Below are positions 25,086-35,160 of a DNA stretch of 64,000 bases, piece after piece; position 1 is the stretch's first letter; each line of letters starts with the position of its first letter. The notes beneath the pieces were generated by a model. That model searched no databases. It saw only the letters and a list, made by a program, of their open reading frames with translations, and was not told the DNA's origin. This DNA is from Straminergon stramineum (taxonomy: Eukaryota > Streptophyta > Bryopsida > Hypnales > Calliergonaceae). The position numbers and the translations under genes were made by a program. The stretch covers positions 9,426,501-9,490,500 of the forward strand of contig OY987269.1 of assembly GCA_963920665.1 (NCBI GenBank). Reading direction: 5' to 3'.

Positions 25086-25620
25086 TTAATTCCTAAGGAC
25101 CATGCAACCATTTCTATTTGTGGACTAATTTGGAGCAACATTTTTAGATGGAAATTATATTTTTTTCAAAAAAAATTTCCTATGCAATTTGGATTAGTTT
25201 ATTGTTATATTTTACATTCGAAACTAAGATCACAACAATCAAAAATGAATTATAAGAATTTGAAAAAAAAATTAGTAGTATTTGCCTAGTGTTGTAAAGT
25301 TTACTATTTGGAAAAACTGTAGATGTTCTCATTGTTAAATTTTATGCCTTTTTTCCAAATCGATTGAAATACTAAACAATTATACAAAAATTCAAATGCT
25401 AAATATAGAAATTGCATTTTAGATGGTTTTTGAAGTTAAATCTATTAAACTAATTTGAATAAAATCTATAAATAGTTTTAAAATTTTTACTATAGATGTG
25501 CATTCTACTCTTGATGCTTAATATTGTTTCTTTTGATGCAAACTTCAAAAAAGGTTATAAAACTCATATTTCATAACATATTTGTGTTTTGTCCAAAACC
25601 CTTGGGCATTTAGGGTTTAA
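25086..25620. mobile_element. Probable TTAA-bounded element (535 bp)
   Basis: The right end GGGCATTTAGGGTTTAA is a clear match to other right ends (for example at 50424). The left end TTAATTCCTAAGGACCATGC is weaker, and the pairing is inferred from position. Confidence 0.4.
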
Positions 25621-26459
25621 AGATGAAAATGAAATACATCAATTAACATTATTACAACGCAATTGCTACTAAGCCATCAAATTTACCATCTACAAATTTT
25701 AGATAGGGAAATACATGTATTGATTAAGGGAATCTAAACTACTTCAACAATTATATAAGGGTTGATTTTAGACCATCTAACTTTTGCATACAATTCATAT
25801 ATTACAATTGTAAATGTATTTGGGCCCCTCTTCCATTTGCTCACAAAGACATATAAATTCAACCAATCCTATAATCTAAACTATGCTTGGTTTGGAGTAA
25901 CACATTAATTGTAACTAGCTAAAAGGCAAATTGAGTTTCACAAGTCTAATCATGTGTTCAAAAATTTATAAAACCAACATTCAAATTGTTTGTAATACAA
26001 CAAATTTAATCCAAAATCCTATACAATCTTTCTTACCAATACCAACTCATCTATTACCTAACTTAGTTGGATGTAAGAGTTAGGTGTATGAACGATTTGG
26101 CTCAATTAGCTAAGAATGTCTATGATTGTTGATCTTTGAATGGCAATAGAATTGTCTACTAACCTCATTATATGATAATGGTTTATAACCTATCACTTTG
26201 TATCATTGCATAAGAAATCAACAAAGGTTAAGTATTCCCCAAAACCATCAAACTAAGAAATGGAAAAAACTAGGTACCAAAATCCTACATTTAGGAACAT
26301 TAAATGTACAACACAATACACAAGTATCAATTTTGGATGCCTTATTGGATTTGGATAAACTTTCCTCAACGTATACGAAAAATTTTATGTCCAAAGAATG
26401 TAGTTGTTGCAACCAAAGTAATCTCCAAAGTCCTATTGAATAACACTATTGAATAATTT

Positions 26460-27540
26460 CCTAAAGCCCCTATGAAAGCACATGCCACTTGTGAAAAAAT
26501 TCTTAAGATAATCAATGAGAGAACCACTAAGTTCACCAATACACCCAATTCCGTCAAGTTGGTACTGAACTCCCGACTTATTTCTAGACATGGTTTCTAC
26601 TAGTGCACCTACAAATTGGTTACAATGATTAAGATTTAAAGGATGAGCTGGTCACTATGGAAATCATTGTGTGAATCATTTGCTTACAAAAAACAAGAGC
26701 ACTCATTGGAGGTCAAACTATTGTGCAAGACCCTCCCCTTTTCACCCCAAACGATGAGCATCTGCACTTCAATTTTACGTAGAAGGATTCTTTGTCATGT
26801 ATCAGACAATAAACGTTTGCAGTGCCATTCAAGGGTCAAAAATAGAAGCAAATTTTCTCTAAAAATCGATTGTACCTTTCTGTGGTTGTGGAAGAATTTG
26901 CACTGGATCTCAAATCAAGCTTGGCCTGGATTTGATCTCCCAAAGACAAACATGCCACTCGTGGAAAACACGCCTAGGAGAACCAATGAGAGATTCCCCA
27001 AGTTCGCCAATATGCCCAATTCTACCAACTGGTGGTGAACTCCATCAATTATCTCAGTCATGGTTTCCATTGTGCACCTCTCTGTGACTGGAAGAAGTTG
27101 CACAAGTTCTTGAATCAAGCTTGGCCTTGATCCAATCCCCCAATGACATCACATGCCACTAGTGGTAACTCCTGATAATACCACTAAGTTCACCAATACG
27201 CCCAATTCCACCGAGTGATGGTGAACTCCACTAATTATCTCAGGCCTGGTTCCACTGTGCACCTACACATTGATCAAAATACTTAAAGCAGGAAGCAAAA
27301 TTCCTCTTAAAATTGGTTCAGGCATGGTTATCCACTGTATTCGTTACAATGCTTCAAGCTGGCAGCAAAATTCCTGTCAAAGTTGATTGCACCTTTCTAT
27401 GGCTATGGAAGAATTTGAACTGGTTCTTCGTTCTCGAATTGAATATCTCGGTCATGGTTATCCTCTAGTGCACCTACAAATTGGCTAAAATGCTTAAACT
27501 TGGAATCAAATTTCCTCTTACACTGGCTTGCACCTTTCTA
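26460..27540. repeat. Degenerate tandem array related to the 3' coding end of the glycosyltransferase gene
   Basis: Repeated blocks such as TGGTGAACTCCA, CCAAGTTCGCCAATATGCCC and TAGTGCACCTACAAATTGG recur at about 26500-26625, 26850-27077, 27078-27270 and 27270-27480. Several units contain a version of the sequence (T/C)GCACCTTTCTA..GG(A)AGA.TTTGCACTGG..TCAAGCTTG. That sequence is also the last ~25 codons of the minus-strand glycosyltransferase (27518-27600). A TTAA element interrupts the array at 26629. Confidence 0.65.
26629..26839 (+). mobile_element. TTAA-bounded MITE, ~220-bp subfamily, inserted in tandem array
   Basis: Starts TTAAGATTTAAAGGATGAGC and ends TGCCATTCAAGGGTCAA (TTAA changed to TCAA). 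It aligns base for base with the left end of the 5671 copy over 28 positions after TTAA. The flanks join into the sequence seen uninterrupted at 27480-27530, where a single TTAA occupies the insertion point. Confidence 0.75.
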
Positions 27541-29490
27541 CGTCTGCAGGAGACTTTGCACTGCTTCTCGCCTCAAGCTTGCCCTGAATCCTTACCAATT
27601 CCTCCACCACCACCCTTGCCACCACCTCCTGCGCATATTTCCCCACCATGTCCACCCTCGCTCTTTTCCCCTTCACCTTGGCTTCCTCACCATACGCCAC
27701 CACATGCTGCATCAGTTCCATCAAGTGACTAATAGACGGCTGAGCCCACAAGTGTCCCTTAAACGGCCCCTCTTCCACTTCCACCATTCTCTCCACTCGC
27801 AAGGGAAAACTGTTCCCCTCCGTCATGTACTCCGTCATCCCCGACCAGTTCGTTGCAATCACAGGAAGCTCCATCGCCATAGCCTCCACATGGGGCCGAC
27901 CCCAGCCTTCTCCTCTCGAGGGGAGGACGAAGCAATCAGCTGCTTTGTATAAAGACGGAAGCTGAGACTGTGGAACATGGTGTTCAAGCAAAAATACGCT
28001 TGGCCAGCCGCTAGGAGGCTCCTGTATGGAACGTGAGGAGACAAACTCGGAGATGGCAGTGGCGAAGTTGTTGTTGGAGTGGTAGGGGTTGGTGAGGAGG
28101 TAGAGGGAGACGTTGTCAGTGGCGGAAAAGGCAGAAAGGTAGGCGGAGAGGAGGATGTCCCAGCCCTTGCGGTGCTCCCACTTGAAGATGCTGAGGAAGA
28201 TGAAAGGATGGGAAGAGGATGGGTTTGTGGACGAGCCGAAGAGGGGGTTGGTTGTTGGTAACCTGCAGGGGACAAAAAATTGAAGAAAATTTAAGTTGAA
28301 TAAATGGAAGAGAATATTTGTTTGGCTGTTTTTTTTTAAGGGAGTGTTTGGAGGTAATGTAAAGTCTCCATTCACCATACAGCAAAGGAGAGGCCTTTGA
28401 ACTTTGAACTTTGAGCCTTTGCCTACAACAATCTAGAAGTTTGTGCCATCTCAAATTTTGCACATTTGTTCTGCGCTAAGCATTAATTCAATTGCAAAAC
28501 CCTAAATGTCCACAGTTTAAGTGTTTACACACTCAACACAGATCAAAGTTCATCTGTATGGTCAACGGAGCATCTAATGTACTAAATGGTTAATGGAGTC
28601 TCTACTTTAATTAGCCAAAAGGAGTAGGATTTAGTTGAACAGAAAATCAAAATGAGCCAATAAAACAGCAAAATTCTTGAAACATTTAGAATATGTTCAG
28701 CAAGTGATGACCTGAGAGGCCGCACTCGAGCAGGGTTGAAGAACAGAGTATCCACAGGCTGCACCACCTTGACCAGCTTCTCCGCCGCCACTCCAGCTCG
28801 CGTGAACGTGTCGACATGGAACTGACTGGGAACCCAAACCTCGTCCATTCTGTTGCACCGCAGGACGTGATGAGCCGTGACGCTGTCTGTCTCGAACATG
28901 GTCCTGCCGATGACGTAGAGAGGCTCCTTGTATCCATTTGGAGGACATGGAGGTGTCATGTAAAGCGGAGGATGCCATGCCCCTGGCTCACTGTGGCACA
29001 CCACCACGGCGTCGCTTAAGTTGAGGTCGATTGAGGACAGAGAGGAGAGAGTATGACGAACCTTAATCCCTAAACCCTTCCAGAAGGTGAGGCTCTCGGC
29101 GTCTCCATGTTGACGGATGGCAAGCTTGGAGATCACTCCTGTCTCCTCCAAGGCAGTCACGTAGGAGATGGCTTCCGAGCAGTAGCCACCACCTGAGAAG
29201 AAGGGAGCCATCCAAAGCAAAGAATGCTTGAAAGTTTCATGCTCGGGGTTTGCACTGCTATGTCTTCCCCACTTTGAAAAGTAGTGGTCCAGCCGTATTA
29301 ACCCTCGCTGGAGAAACAGAGGCTGGTTTTTTTCAAGCAGATGGGGAACCCCTGTACTCAAAGCCACCACGAATATGCACAAGAAAATGGATGTTCTCCA
29401 TGTTTGTTTGAAACAGTAGTGATGTCTACTCTTAGAGAGAGGCTTCGCATTATTCTCGCTACTTGCGTTCGCAACCGTGTTCGCAGCCAT
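27518..29490 (-). CDS. GT4-family glycosyltransferase, single-pass membrane anchored
   Basis: Two exons on the minus strand, 29490-28712 and 28262-27518, encode 507 residues. The intron has a GTCATC donor and GCAG acceptor. The first ATG in frame is 29490 (MAANTVANAS). The open frame extends further upstream but only with non-ATG codons. A hydrophobic segment (about 34-52, TSIFLCIFVVALSTGV) after a basic N-terminus predicts a type II Golgi/ER membrane protein. The N-terminal GT4 half contains LLWMAPFFSGGGYCSEA. The C-terminal half shows the nucleotide-sugar site: FLSIFKWEHRKGWD (282-295) and GEGWGRPHVEAMAMELPVIATNWSG, with the E-x7-E pair at 378 and 386. It resembles the uncharacterised plant glycosyltransferase group of Arabidopsis At3g10630; donor and acceptor are unknown. 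The last ~25 codons are repeated downstream in tandem. Confidence 0.88.
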
Positions 29491-31520
29491 CAAGAAGGTT
29501 TGATGTTCACATGATTCAGGTGCTTGCAGAAGTCCAGTCTTCACTGTGAAAGTTGGCAAGCGGAGACATCAAACGAATGTCCGTGCCTCTTTCCAGCTTG
29601 CTCAGCCCCTTACAATTTTTTTCCATCTGTCAGAAAGTAGTAAAAGCTCGATTCAATATTGTGGCACTCTGTGAAGGATATCTGCTCATCGTTGAGAAAA
29701 CAATAAAAATGGAACAAACAAATTAGCTCTGGAAATAGAGGTCACTCTTCCTGAAGGAAAATCTTGACAACTGCAAGAAATAGCAAATTTAAGGACTCAT
29801 CCACACGAGCGGATATCATTCTTTCTTTGGTAGAAAATACGCACACAAATCTATTCTAAAAACTTAGCCACGTTTACAGCTGACAGGGTTTAAGTCAGAG
29901 CTGCTTTAGAGGGTTTAAGGCGACTAGGATTGCAGGGTTTTATACAAGTGATTTCAAACCCTAATTAGCAAAGCAGATTGCCAACAGCGTACCCACCTAC
30001 ATTCATTTGCCCCTGGTTACTTCAAAATTCAAGTACAGAAAGCACGAAACCGGATTTAAATGAAGATTTTAAAAGAAGAGGAACATAACACGAAAGGTTC
30101 CTTCACAAAGCAAAGTCTCTAGATGAGCAGAAACAGTTACCGTGACTTCAATCCTGGACTTCACCAGATTACCCTACACGGCAAGACTAGCAATAGCACT
30201 CCTCTGATTCACCCTCTTCTTGCATTGCTTCCATACATCCTGAAAGTGCTTCACAGTCCAAGATCCCTACTCCAGACTCAATGCAACCATGAATTGGATG
30301 CTATTGGGCATACGCTCTGCATTAACACACACTCATTATCAGATAAATACATGACAGCAAGATTGTGCTACCAGTTGATCAATACAATTTACTGGACCCA
30401 CACGCAGAGTATTCCCAATTCGACCCAGCATGGTGTTTATTACAGGCAATCAAGTGACTACAAGAACACACAAGGTGAGTAGAATATGTGAAGCTTGCAA
30501 TTGCAGAAGGCAAAAAAAACGTGAGTGCAGAAGAGAACTCTAATTACAGAGTAGAGAACAGAAACCATTGCTGCCAGAGTTGAATTCACCGGCAATAGCT
30601 CAAATTGGAATCAAGGATCATTCTTCTTTCCAATTTTCCAAGGTAATGAAAGAGTGTACTCAATGCAGAAACGTGCATGTTATTCTCTCTTTGATTGTTT
30701 CACTGAATGAGGTGATTGGGTACGGAGCTCCGAGAACTACTGTTCAGTGGCGCTGAGCACATTCAAGAAGTCTAGTTAGCTGTGAGGATGAATTTTAGGG
30801 GTTTTCTTGTAAACGTTCCCTTTCTCGCTTCTGCGGAGGAGAAGCTGAAGCAGAAGAACCCTGAGGTGTCGGTCTGAGGGCCGGGGTGAACCGACCCTCC
30901 CGCTCGTCACCAAGGGAAAACCCTGAAATTTTTTATTTGTCACGCATGATAAAATTTGCAAATTTTGAATTCATATTTGGAATCAAAGGCCCCAAATTAC
31001 GAAGGTGAGATACAAAAGATAAATTAATGAAGCTCAGAATATAGGGGGTCTTTTTTTTTACATGCACCCTTGGATTGACTAGGGGGACAAGCAAGGGGTC
31101 AATCCACGACGAGGGGTCAAGCAAATTTTCACTAAAAAGGGATGAATTTTTTTTCTAGGGAATATTTGGTGAGATATTCTTGCTTTTCAGTGGATGAAAT
31201 CACTAATTTGCTACCAAATTTTGGGATGGGATTGCTCTATTTTGGACGAATGTTTATTATTTTGGATGAATAAGTAAAATTTCATCTATAGATTGCAAGT
31301 TTCATCCATTTTCATGGATGTAAATAGCTTCATCTTTCTAGTGATTATGGCTTTCTCCATCTGCCTAAAATAAATGGAAAAAAAACACCTTGATGTGAAC
31401 AAAGAGAGTTAATAACCAAAGATCCCTCACCAAACTCATTGAAGAATCTTGTACTTGTCTAAAGTGGTGAGTGGCTTCCTCGTGACACATCACTAGAACT
31501 TGTATAAGGTAAGTGTACAT
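29491..31520. other. Upstream region of the glycosyltransferase gene, no further gene assigned
   Basis: Moderate base composition to about 30900, then AT-rich. The part next to 29490 should hold promoter and 5' UTR of the minus-strand gene. The longest open frame here (30123-30482, 119 codons, ATG start) matches no family I know and lacks coding-like features. A short GC-rich patch lies at 30820-30910. Confidence 0.4.
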
Positions 31521-31709
31521 AATTGCAACCCCTACTTTATTGCATCCCTGTCTACCCCCTTCTTTATTTTAGAATTTAAATCTAGGATAGTCAAGATTGT
31601 CTTGAGATAATTGTGCCATGTGATAAAGAAAAGAACGACAACTCTAGATTTAGATTTTGAAATGATGATGGGATGTAGATAGGGATGCAAGTAGATAGGG
31701 GTTGTAATT
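31521..31709. mobile_element. TIR element of ~190 bp (TTGCAACCCCTA ends)
   Basis: Left arm ATTGCAACCCCTACTTTATT then GCATCCCTGTCTACCCC. The right arm, inverted, reads ATTACAACCCCTATCTACTT then GCATCCCTATCTAC. The roughly 38-bp imperfect inverted repeats define the element. It abuts the following TTAA element closely and has no similar copy elsewhere in the window. Confidence 0.6.
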
Positions 31710-31722
31710 TAGGTTCTTAACT

Positions 31723-32279
31723 TAACCCCTTAAAGACCAAGGAATAGCCTAGATTTTCCAAATTTTAAAGATGTATTATAAAATGCAACTTAGAATAATA
31801 ATTTAATGATGACTCTCAAACAATAGTTGTAAAATATAATCTATAGATTGCATCCATACAATTAGATTAACTACTACACTAATCAATATTTTTCAATAAA
31901 ATTTGAAACCAAAAATTGGAAATTCCTTCTAAAATTGATTGTAGATTGAATATTTATGATTTTCACAAGAATTCGTATCCTTTTAAATTCAAAATTTTGA
32001 GCTCTAACCATAGTGACTTTGGAAAAAAATTATTTTATTTTTTTATTCAAGTCATTATTAATAGGTCATTTTTGAACCAAATAAGTTATTTTTTGAGGTT
32101 AAACCTCCCAACACCATTTGAATCATAGAGTGTTTGCAAAGTAAAGCCTTTAGAATTTAGAATTTCAAAATATATAACTAATGCAAGAATCTTCCAAAAA
32201 AATGTATTTTTGTATACTTGGGATGTATTTGCCTTCATCCATTGTTTAAAATTTGAACACCTGGTCCCTAAGGGGTTAA
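31723..32279. mobile_element. TTAA-bounded element (557 bp)
   Basis: Left end TTAACCCCTTAAAGACCAAG; right end, inverted, TTAACCCCTTAGGGACCAGG. These are strong imperfect inverted repeats with TTAA on both sides. The interior is very AT-rich. Confidence 0.7.
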
Positions 32280-32356
32280 GTGCTAGGATGAAAGTAGTTG
32301 AGAGTGGTTGCGAGTGCAACACATGAAATACTAGTTAGTCAAGCAAAAAAAAGGAT

Positions 32357-33043
32357 TAACCCCCAAAGGATGATGCAAACATTTTATGTCCACTTTAGAT
32401 GATTTTATCTATGATTATAGGATGAAAAAAAGTTTTTTTCATCCAATTTTTATGGGAGTTGATTGAGTACATTTTCAATGAATTGTATTGTAAATTCCTT
32501 CATTATGATATTAGTGACATTTTTAAAGAAAAAGATGCTTAATCCACATATCACCTTTATAGTGTATTTTGGCTATTTCTTGATATATACTCTTGATGTG
32601 AATTTTAGCTATAAAAGGGTATTTTTTTTAATATGATTCCACCTACTTAAATGAAGCTTATTAAGTTTGGTTTCTACTCCAATTGGAAAATTTGAATAAT
32701 TCCTTAATTTCAATATTTTATAACAATATGAACTTCAAGACTATGACTATGGTTTGTTGATTTTCTAATTTTAGATTGACACAATAACTTTGGTTTATAC
32801 TATGATGTTATACACTATTATATACATCTATGGTGAAAATTTCTAATTTTTTTAGTATATTTGATATTTGATATGAATTTCTTTTTTGGAAGAAATTCAC
32901 AGGAATTTCAGAAAAAATTGAAAATTTTAGAACTTGTATTAGACATATGGCTTCATCTCTGAAAAATAAATATAGAATTTTTCGTACATATCTAGTTGCA
33001 AAATGGCAACAAACAAGATGATAGACAATAAGGCTTAAAAAGC
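32357..33043 (+). mobile_element. TTAA-bounded element, ~700-bp subfamily, forward, 3' end lost
   Basis: Starts TTAACCCCCAAAGGATGATG. It shares long blocks with 42930-43528 and, inverted, with 3461-4738, including AATCCACA(T/A)ATCACCTTT.TAGTGTATTTTGGC-type sequence. Homology fades near 33043, before the expected right terminus, so this copy appears truncated. Confidence 0.6.
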
Positions 33044-33714
33044 AACACCTTAATATTTAGAGAGAAGGCATGAAATTGATGCCACTTGATATTCAAAATT
33101 GATATATCCACAAGATTTGTTATTGTGGAAATTAGTACAATATACTAGTACAATAGAACCTTTTTCAAGTAATATTGATTGCTTCGGCTTGGCCTGAGCC
33201 ACATACAAACATCATTAATGCAATGACCATCCCTAATGTACTAAGGCCGTTAGAGAGGTTCTACTGTAGTAATAATTCAACCTGCACTACCGTAATTCTG
33301 AAACCCTTAGATTCCTGTGAACATTCTTCTCTGATGGAGAGGACGCTCTTCTCTGTAGTGCAATTTGTGATGGACAGTCCGCCGTGCCTGAAATTTTGGA
33401 ATTCTACTGGAGAGGAATCAATCGCAGAGATTATGACTATCTTGCATTGAGTTTTTTGGGAATTTTTGCAAAGTTGGTTCAAGTTGGTTCTAGTCTTCAA
33501 GAGAAGTCCAATCGAAATTTTTCATAGATCGATTCGTGGTAGAGGTTTGGAGAATGGAAGACGTTTCTTTGTTGAATTGACTGAGAGTTTTTTCTTCAGT
33601 TGTAGGGCTTCAGATCGTTGGCAATTTTGTGAGTATCGAGTGCTGTCTCTTTGCTGAATTGACTGAAATAGTTTTAGCATTCCGGATCGTTGGCAACTTG
33701 TGTCTAATCGCGCG
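33044..33714 (+). promoter_or_regulatory. Upstream region of the molybdopterin synthase gene
   Basis: Composition changes from AT-rich to mixed at about 33180. Two related segments (around 33575-33625 and 33650-33710) both carry TTGAATTGACTGA and GATCGTTGGCAA, a small direct duplication just before the start codon. This is likely promoter and 5' UTR. The open frame at 33175-33450 is not recognised. Confidence 0.4.
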
Positions 33715-34212
33715 ATGTCAGGCGACGAACGAGGTCGCGATGTGGTGGAAATCATCGACGGCGCAATCGACATGAGCAAGTACGTAGACCTGGTGCGCGA
33801 CCCTGGTGCGGGCGCCATCTCCACGTTTCTAGGTACAACACGAGACACGTTCGAGGACCAGCAGGTGGTGGAGCTTCGGTACGAGGCGTACCACGCCATG
33901 GCGGTGGAGCAGCTCCGGCGCATCTGCACGGCCGCCCGAGAGCGCTGGGCGCTCACTCGAATCGCCATCGTGCACCGTGTGGGCGTGGTGGGCATTGGAG
34001 AAGCGAGTGTTCTCATAGCTGTTTCGTCGGTGCACCGGAAAGAGTCGCTTCATGCGTGTGAGTTTTTGATCGATGAGCTCAAAACGTCCGTGCCGATTTG
34101 GAAGAAGGAGGTTTACCAAACGGGGGAGGCGTGGAAGCAGAATGCCGAGTTTCTGAATCGGAGCAATCGAGGGGCAACGAGGACAGGCGATCCTGGTGTT
34201 TCTAGGGTTTAG
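33715..34212 (+). CDS. CNX6: Molybdopterin synthase large (catalytic) subunit, MoaE/MOCS2B/CNX6
   Basis: An intronless frame of 165 residues starts at the ATG 33715 (MSGDERGRDV). Upstream in-frame codons to 33700 include only a GTG. The enzyme adds two sulfurs to cyclic pyranopterin monophosphate to make molybdopterin. It works as a heterotetramer with the small MoaD-like subunit in the cytosol. Diagnostic blocks are GAGAISTFLGTTRD (31-44), LRYEAYHAMA (54-63), IVHRVGVVGIGEASVLIAV (85-103), VHRKESLHACEFLIDELK (106-123) and VPIWKKE (126-132). Lys123 and Lys130 have the same spacing as the active-site lysines of the E. coli enzyme (119, 126). After QNAEFL the C-terminal ~18 residues look unconserved and lie inside the first unit of a downstream tandem repeat, which may have supplied the stop codon. 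Confidence 0.94.
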   Translation: MSGDERGRDVVEIIDGAIDMSKYVDLVRDPGAGAISTFLGTTRDTFEDQQVVELRYEAYHAMAVEQLRRICTAARERWALTRIAIVHRVGVVGIGEASVLIAVSSVHRKESLHACEFLIDELKTSVPIWKKEVYQTGEAWKQNAEFLNRSNRGATRTGDPGVSRV

Positions 34213-35160
34213 AGGGCTTGCCAGGTCCAGCCTTACCTCCCAAATTGCTCCTTTGTGTATCAGCATAATTCCGAGTTTTTTAATCGAAGCTTGCGGGTGG
34301 CAACGAGGACGGGCGATCCTGGTGTTTCTAGGGTTTAGAGGGCTTGCGAGGTACACCCAAACCTCCCTAATTGCACTTCTGCATTAGCACCCACTCTTTT
34401 AAATAGCATCAAGATCCTAAGAAATGTAAGTTCTCAGTTCAAGAATCTCCGTATTCTCTTTATCATACCTTTGGTGTCACAGGAGTATTCTCACTGGGAT
34501 ATCCTCTTATATCACACTGTTTTATATCGCTGGAGATTGAGGGAATTGAGTGTGAAAGAGATTGAGGTTAGGGTTGTAGTGGATCGCGTCTGAGGTGCTC
34601 TCTAATTGCTCTTTTGTATTAGCACTATTTTGTAAATTGTGTCAGAATCTTAGAATTTTTTGTTTTCAGTTCAAAAATCTCCTGCATTCTCATTATACTA
34701 TCCTCTAATGTCACAGGAGTATTCTCACTAGCATACCCTCTTATATATCTCACAGGAGGTTGAGATTCAAACATGCAAATATAGAGTGGATTGACTGAAA
34801 GAGATTGAGGTTAGGGTTCCTGAATTGAAGCTCTTGGGTTGCAACGAGGACGGGCGCTCCTGGTTTATCTAGGGTTTAAGAGTGCTTGCGAAGTACACCC
34901 ATACCTCCCTAATTGCATATCTGTATTGGCACAGACCGTTGTAAATAGTATGAAAATATTAGGAAGGCACGTTCTCAGTTCGAGAATCTCCAAATTCTCA
35001 TTATCATACTCTGCTGTCGCACGAGTATTCTCATGCTGATACCCTCTTATATTACGCCCTTTTTATGTCACAAGAGATTGAGGGCATTGAGTGTGAAAGA
35101 GCGTGAGCTTAGGGTTGTAGAGGATCACGACTGAGGTGCTCGCGATGCTTGTAGGGTTCA
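34138..35160. repeat. Tandem repeat array beginning inside the MoaE-like gene's last codons
   Basis: Heads containing GGCAACGAGGAC(A/G)GGCGATCCTGG and CTAGGGTTTAGAGGGCTTGC occur at 34138-34262 and 34263-34388, and a diverged one at about 34813-34934. Bodies containing CAGTTCAAGAATCTCC, TGTCACAGGAGTATTCTCA and GAGATTGAGGTTAGGGTTGT occur at about 34389-34598, 34625-34812 and 34935-35160. The first head is coding (C-terminal residues of the MoaE-like protein and its stop). Confidence 0.75.

Noticed and set aside
27859..28275. 138-codon Ser/Thr/Pro-rich minus-strand frame
   Set aside because: An out-of-frame reading of glycosyltransferase exon 2, whose correct frame has the GT4 motifs.
30123..30482. 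119-codon open frame with ATG
   Set aside because: No recognisable domain, composition is not coding-like and no splice context was found. It is probably chance in the upstream flank of the minus-strand glycosyltransferase.
33829..34356. 175-codon minus-strand frame antisense to the MoaE-like gene
   Set aside because: GC-rich antisense shadow. The plus strand carries all conserved motifs.
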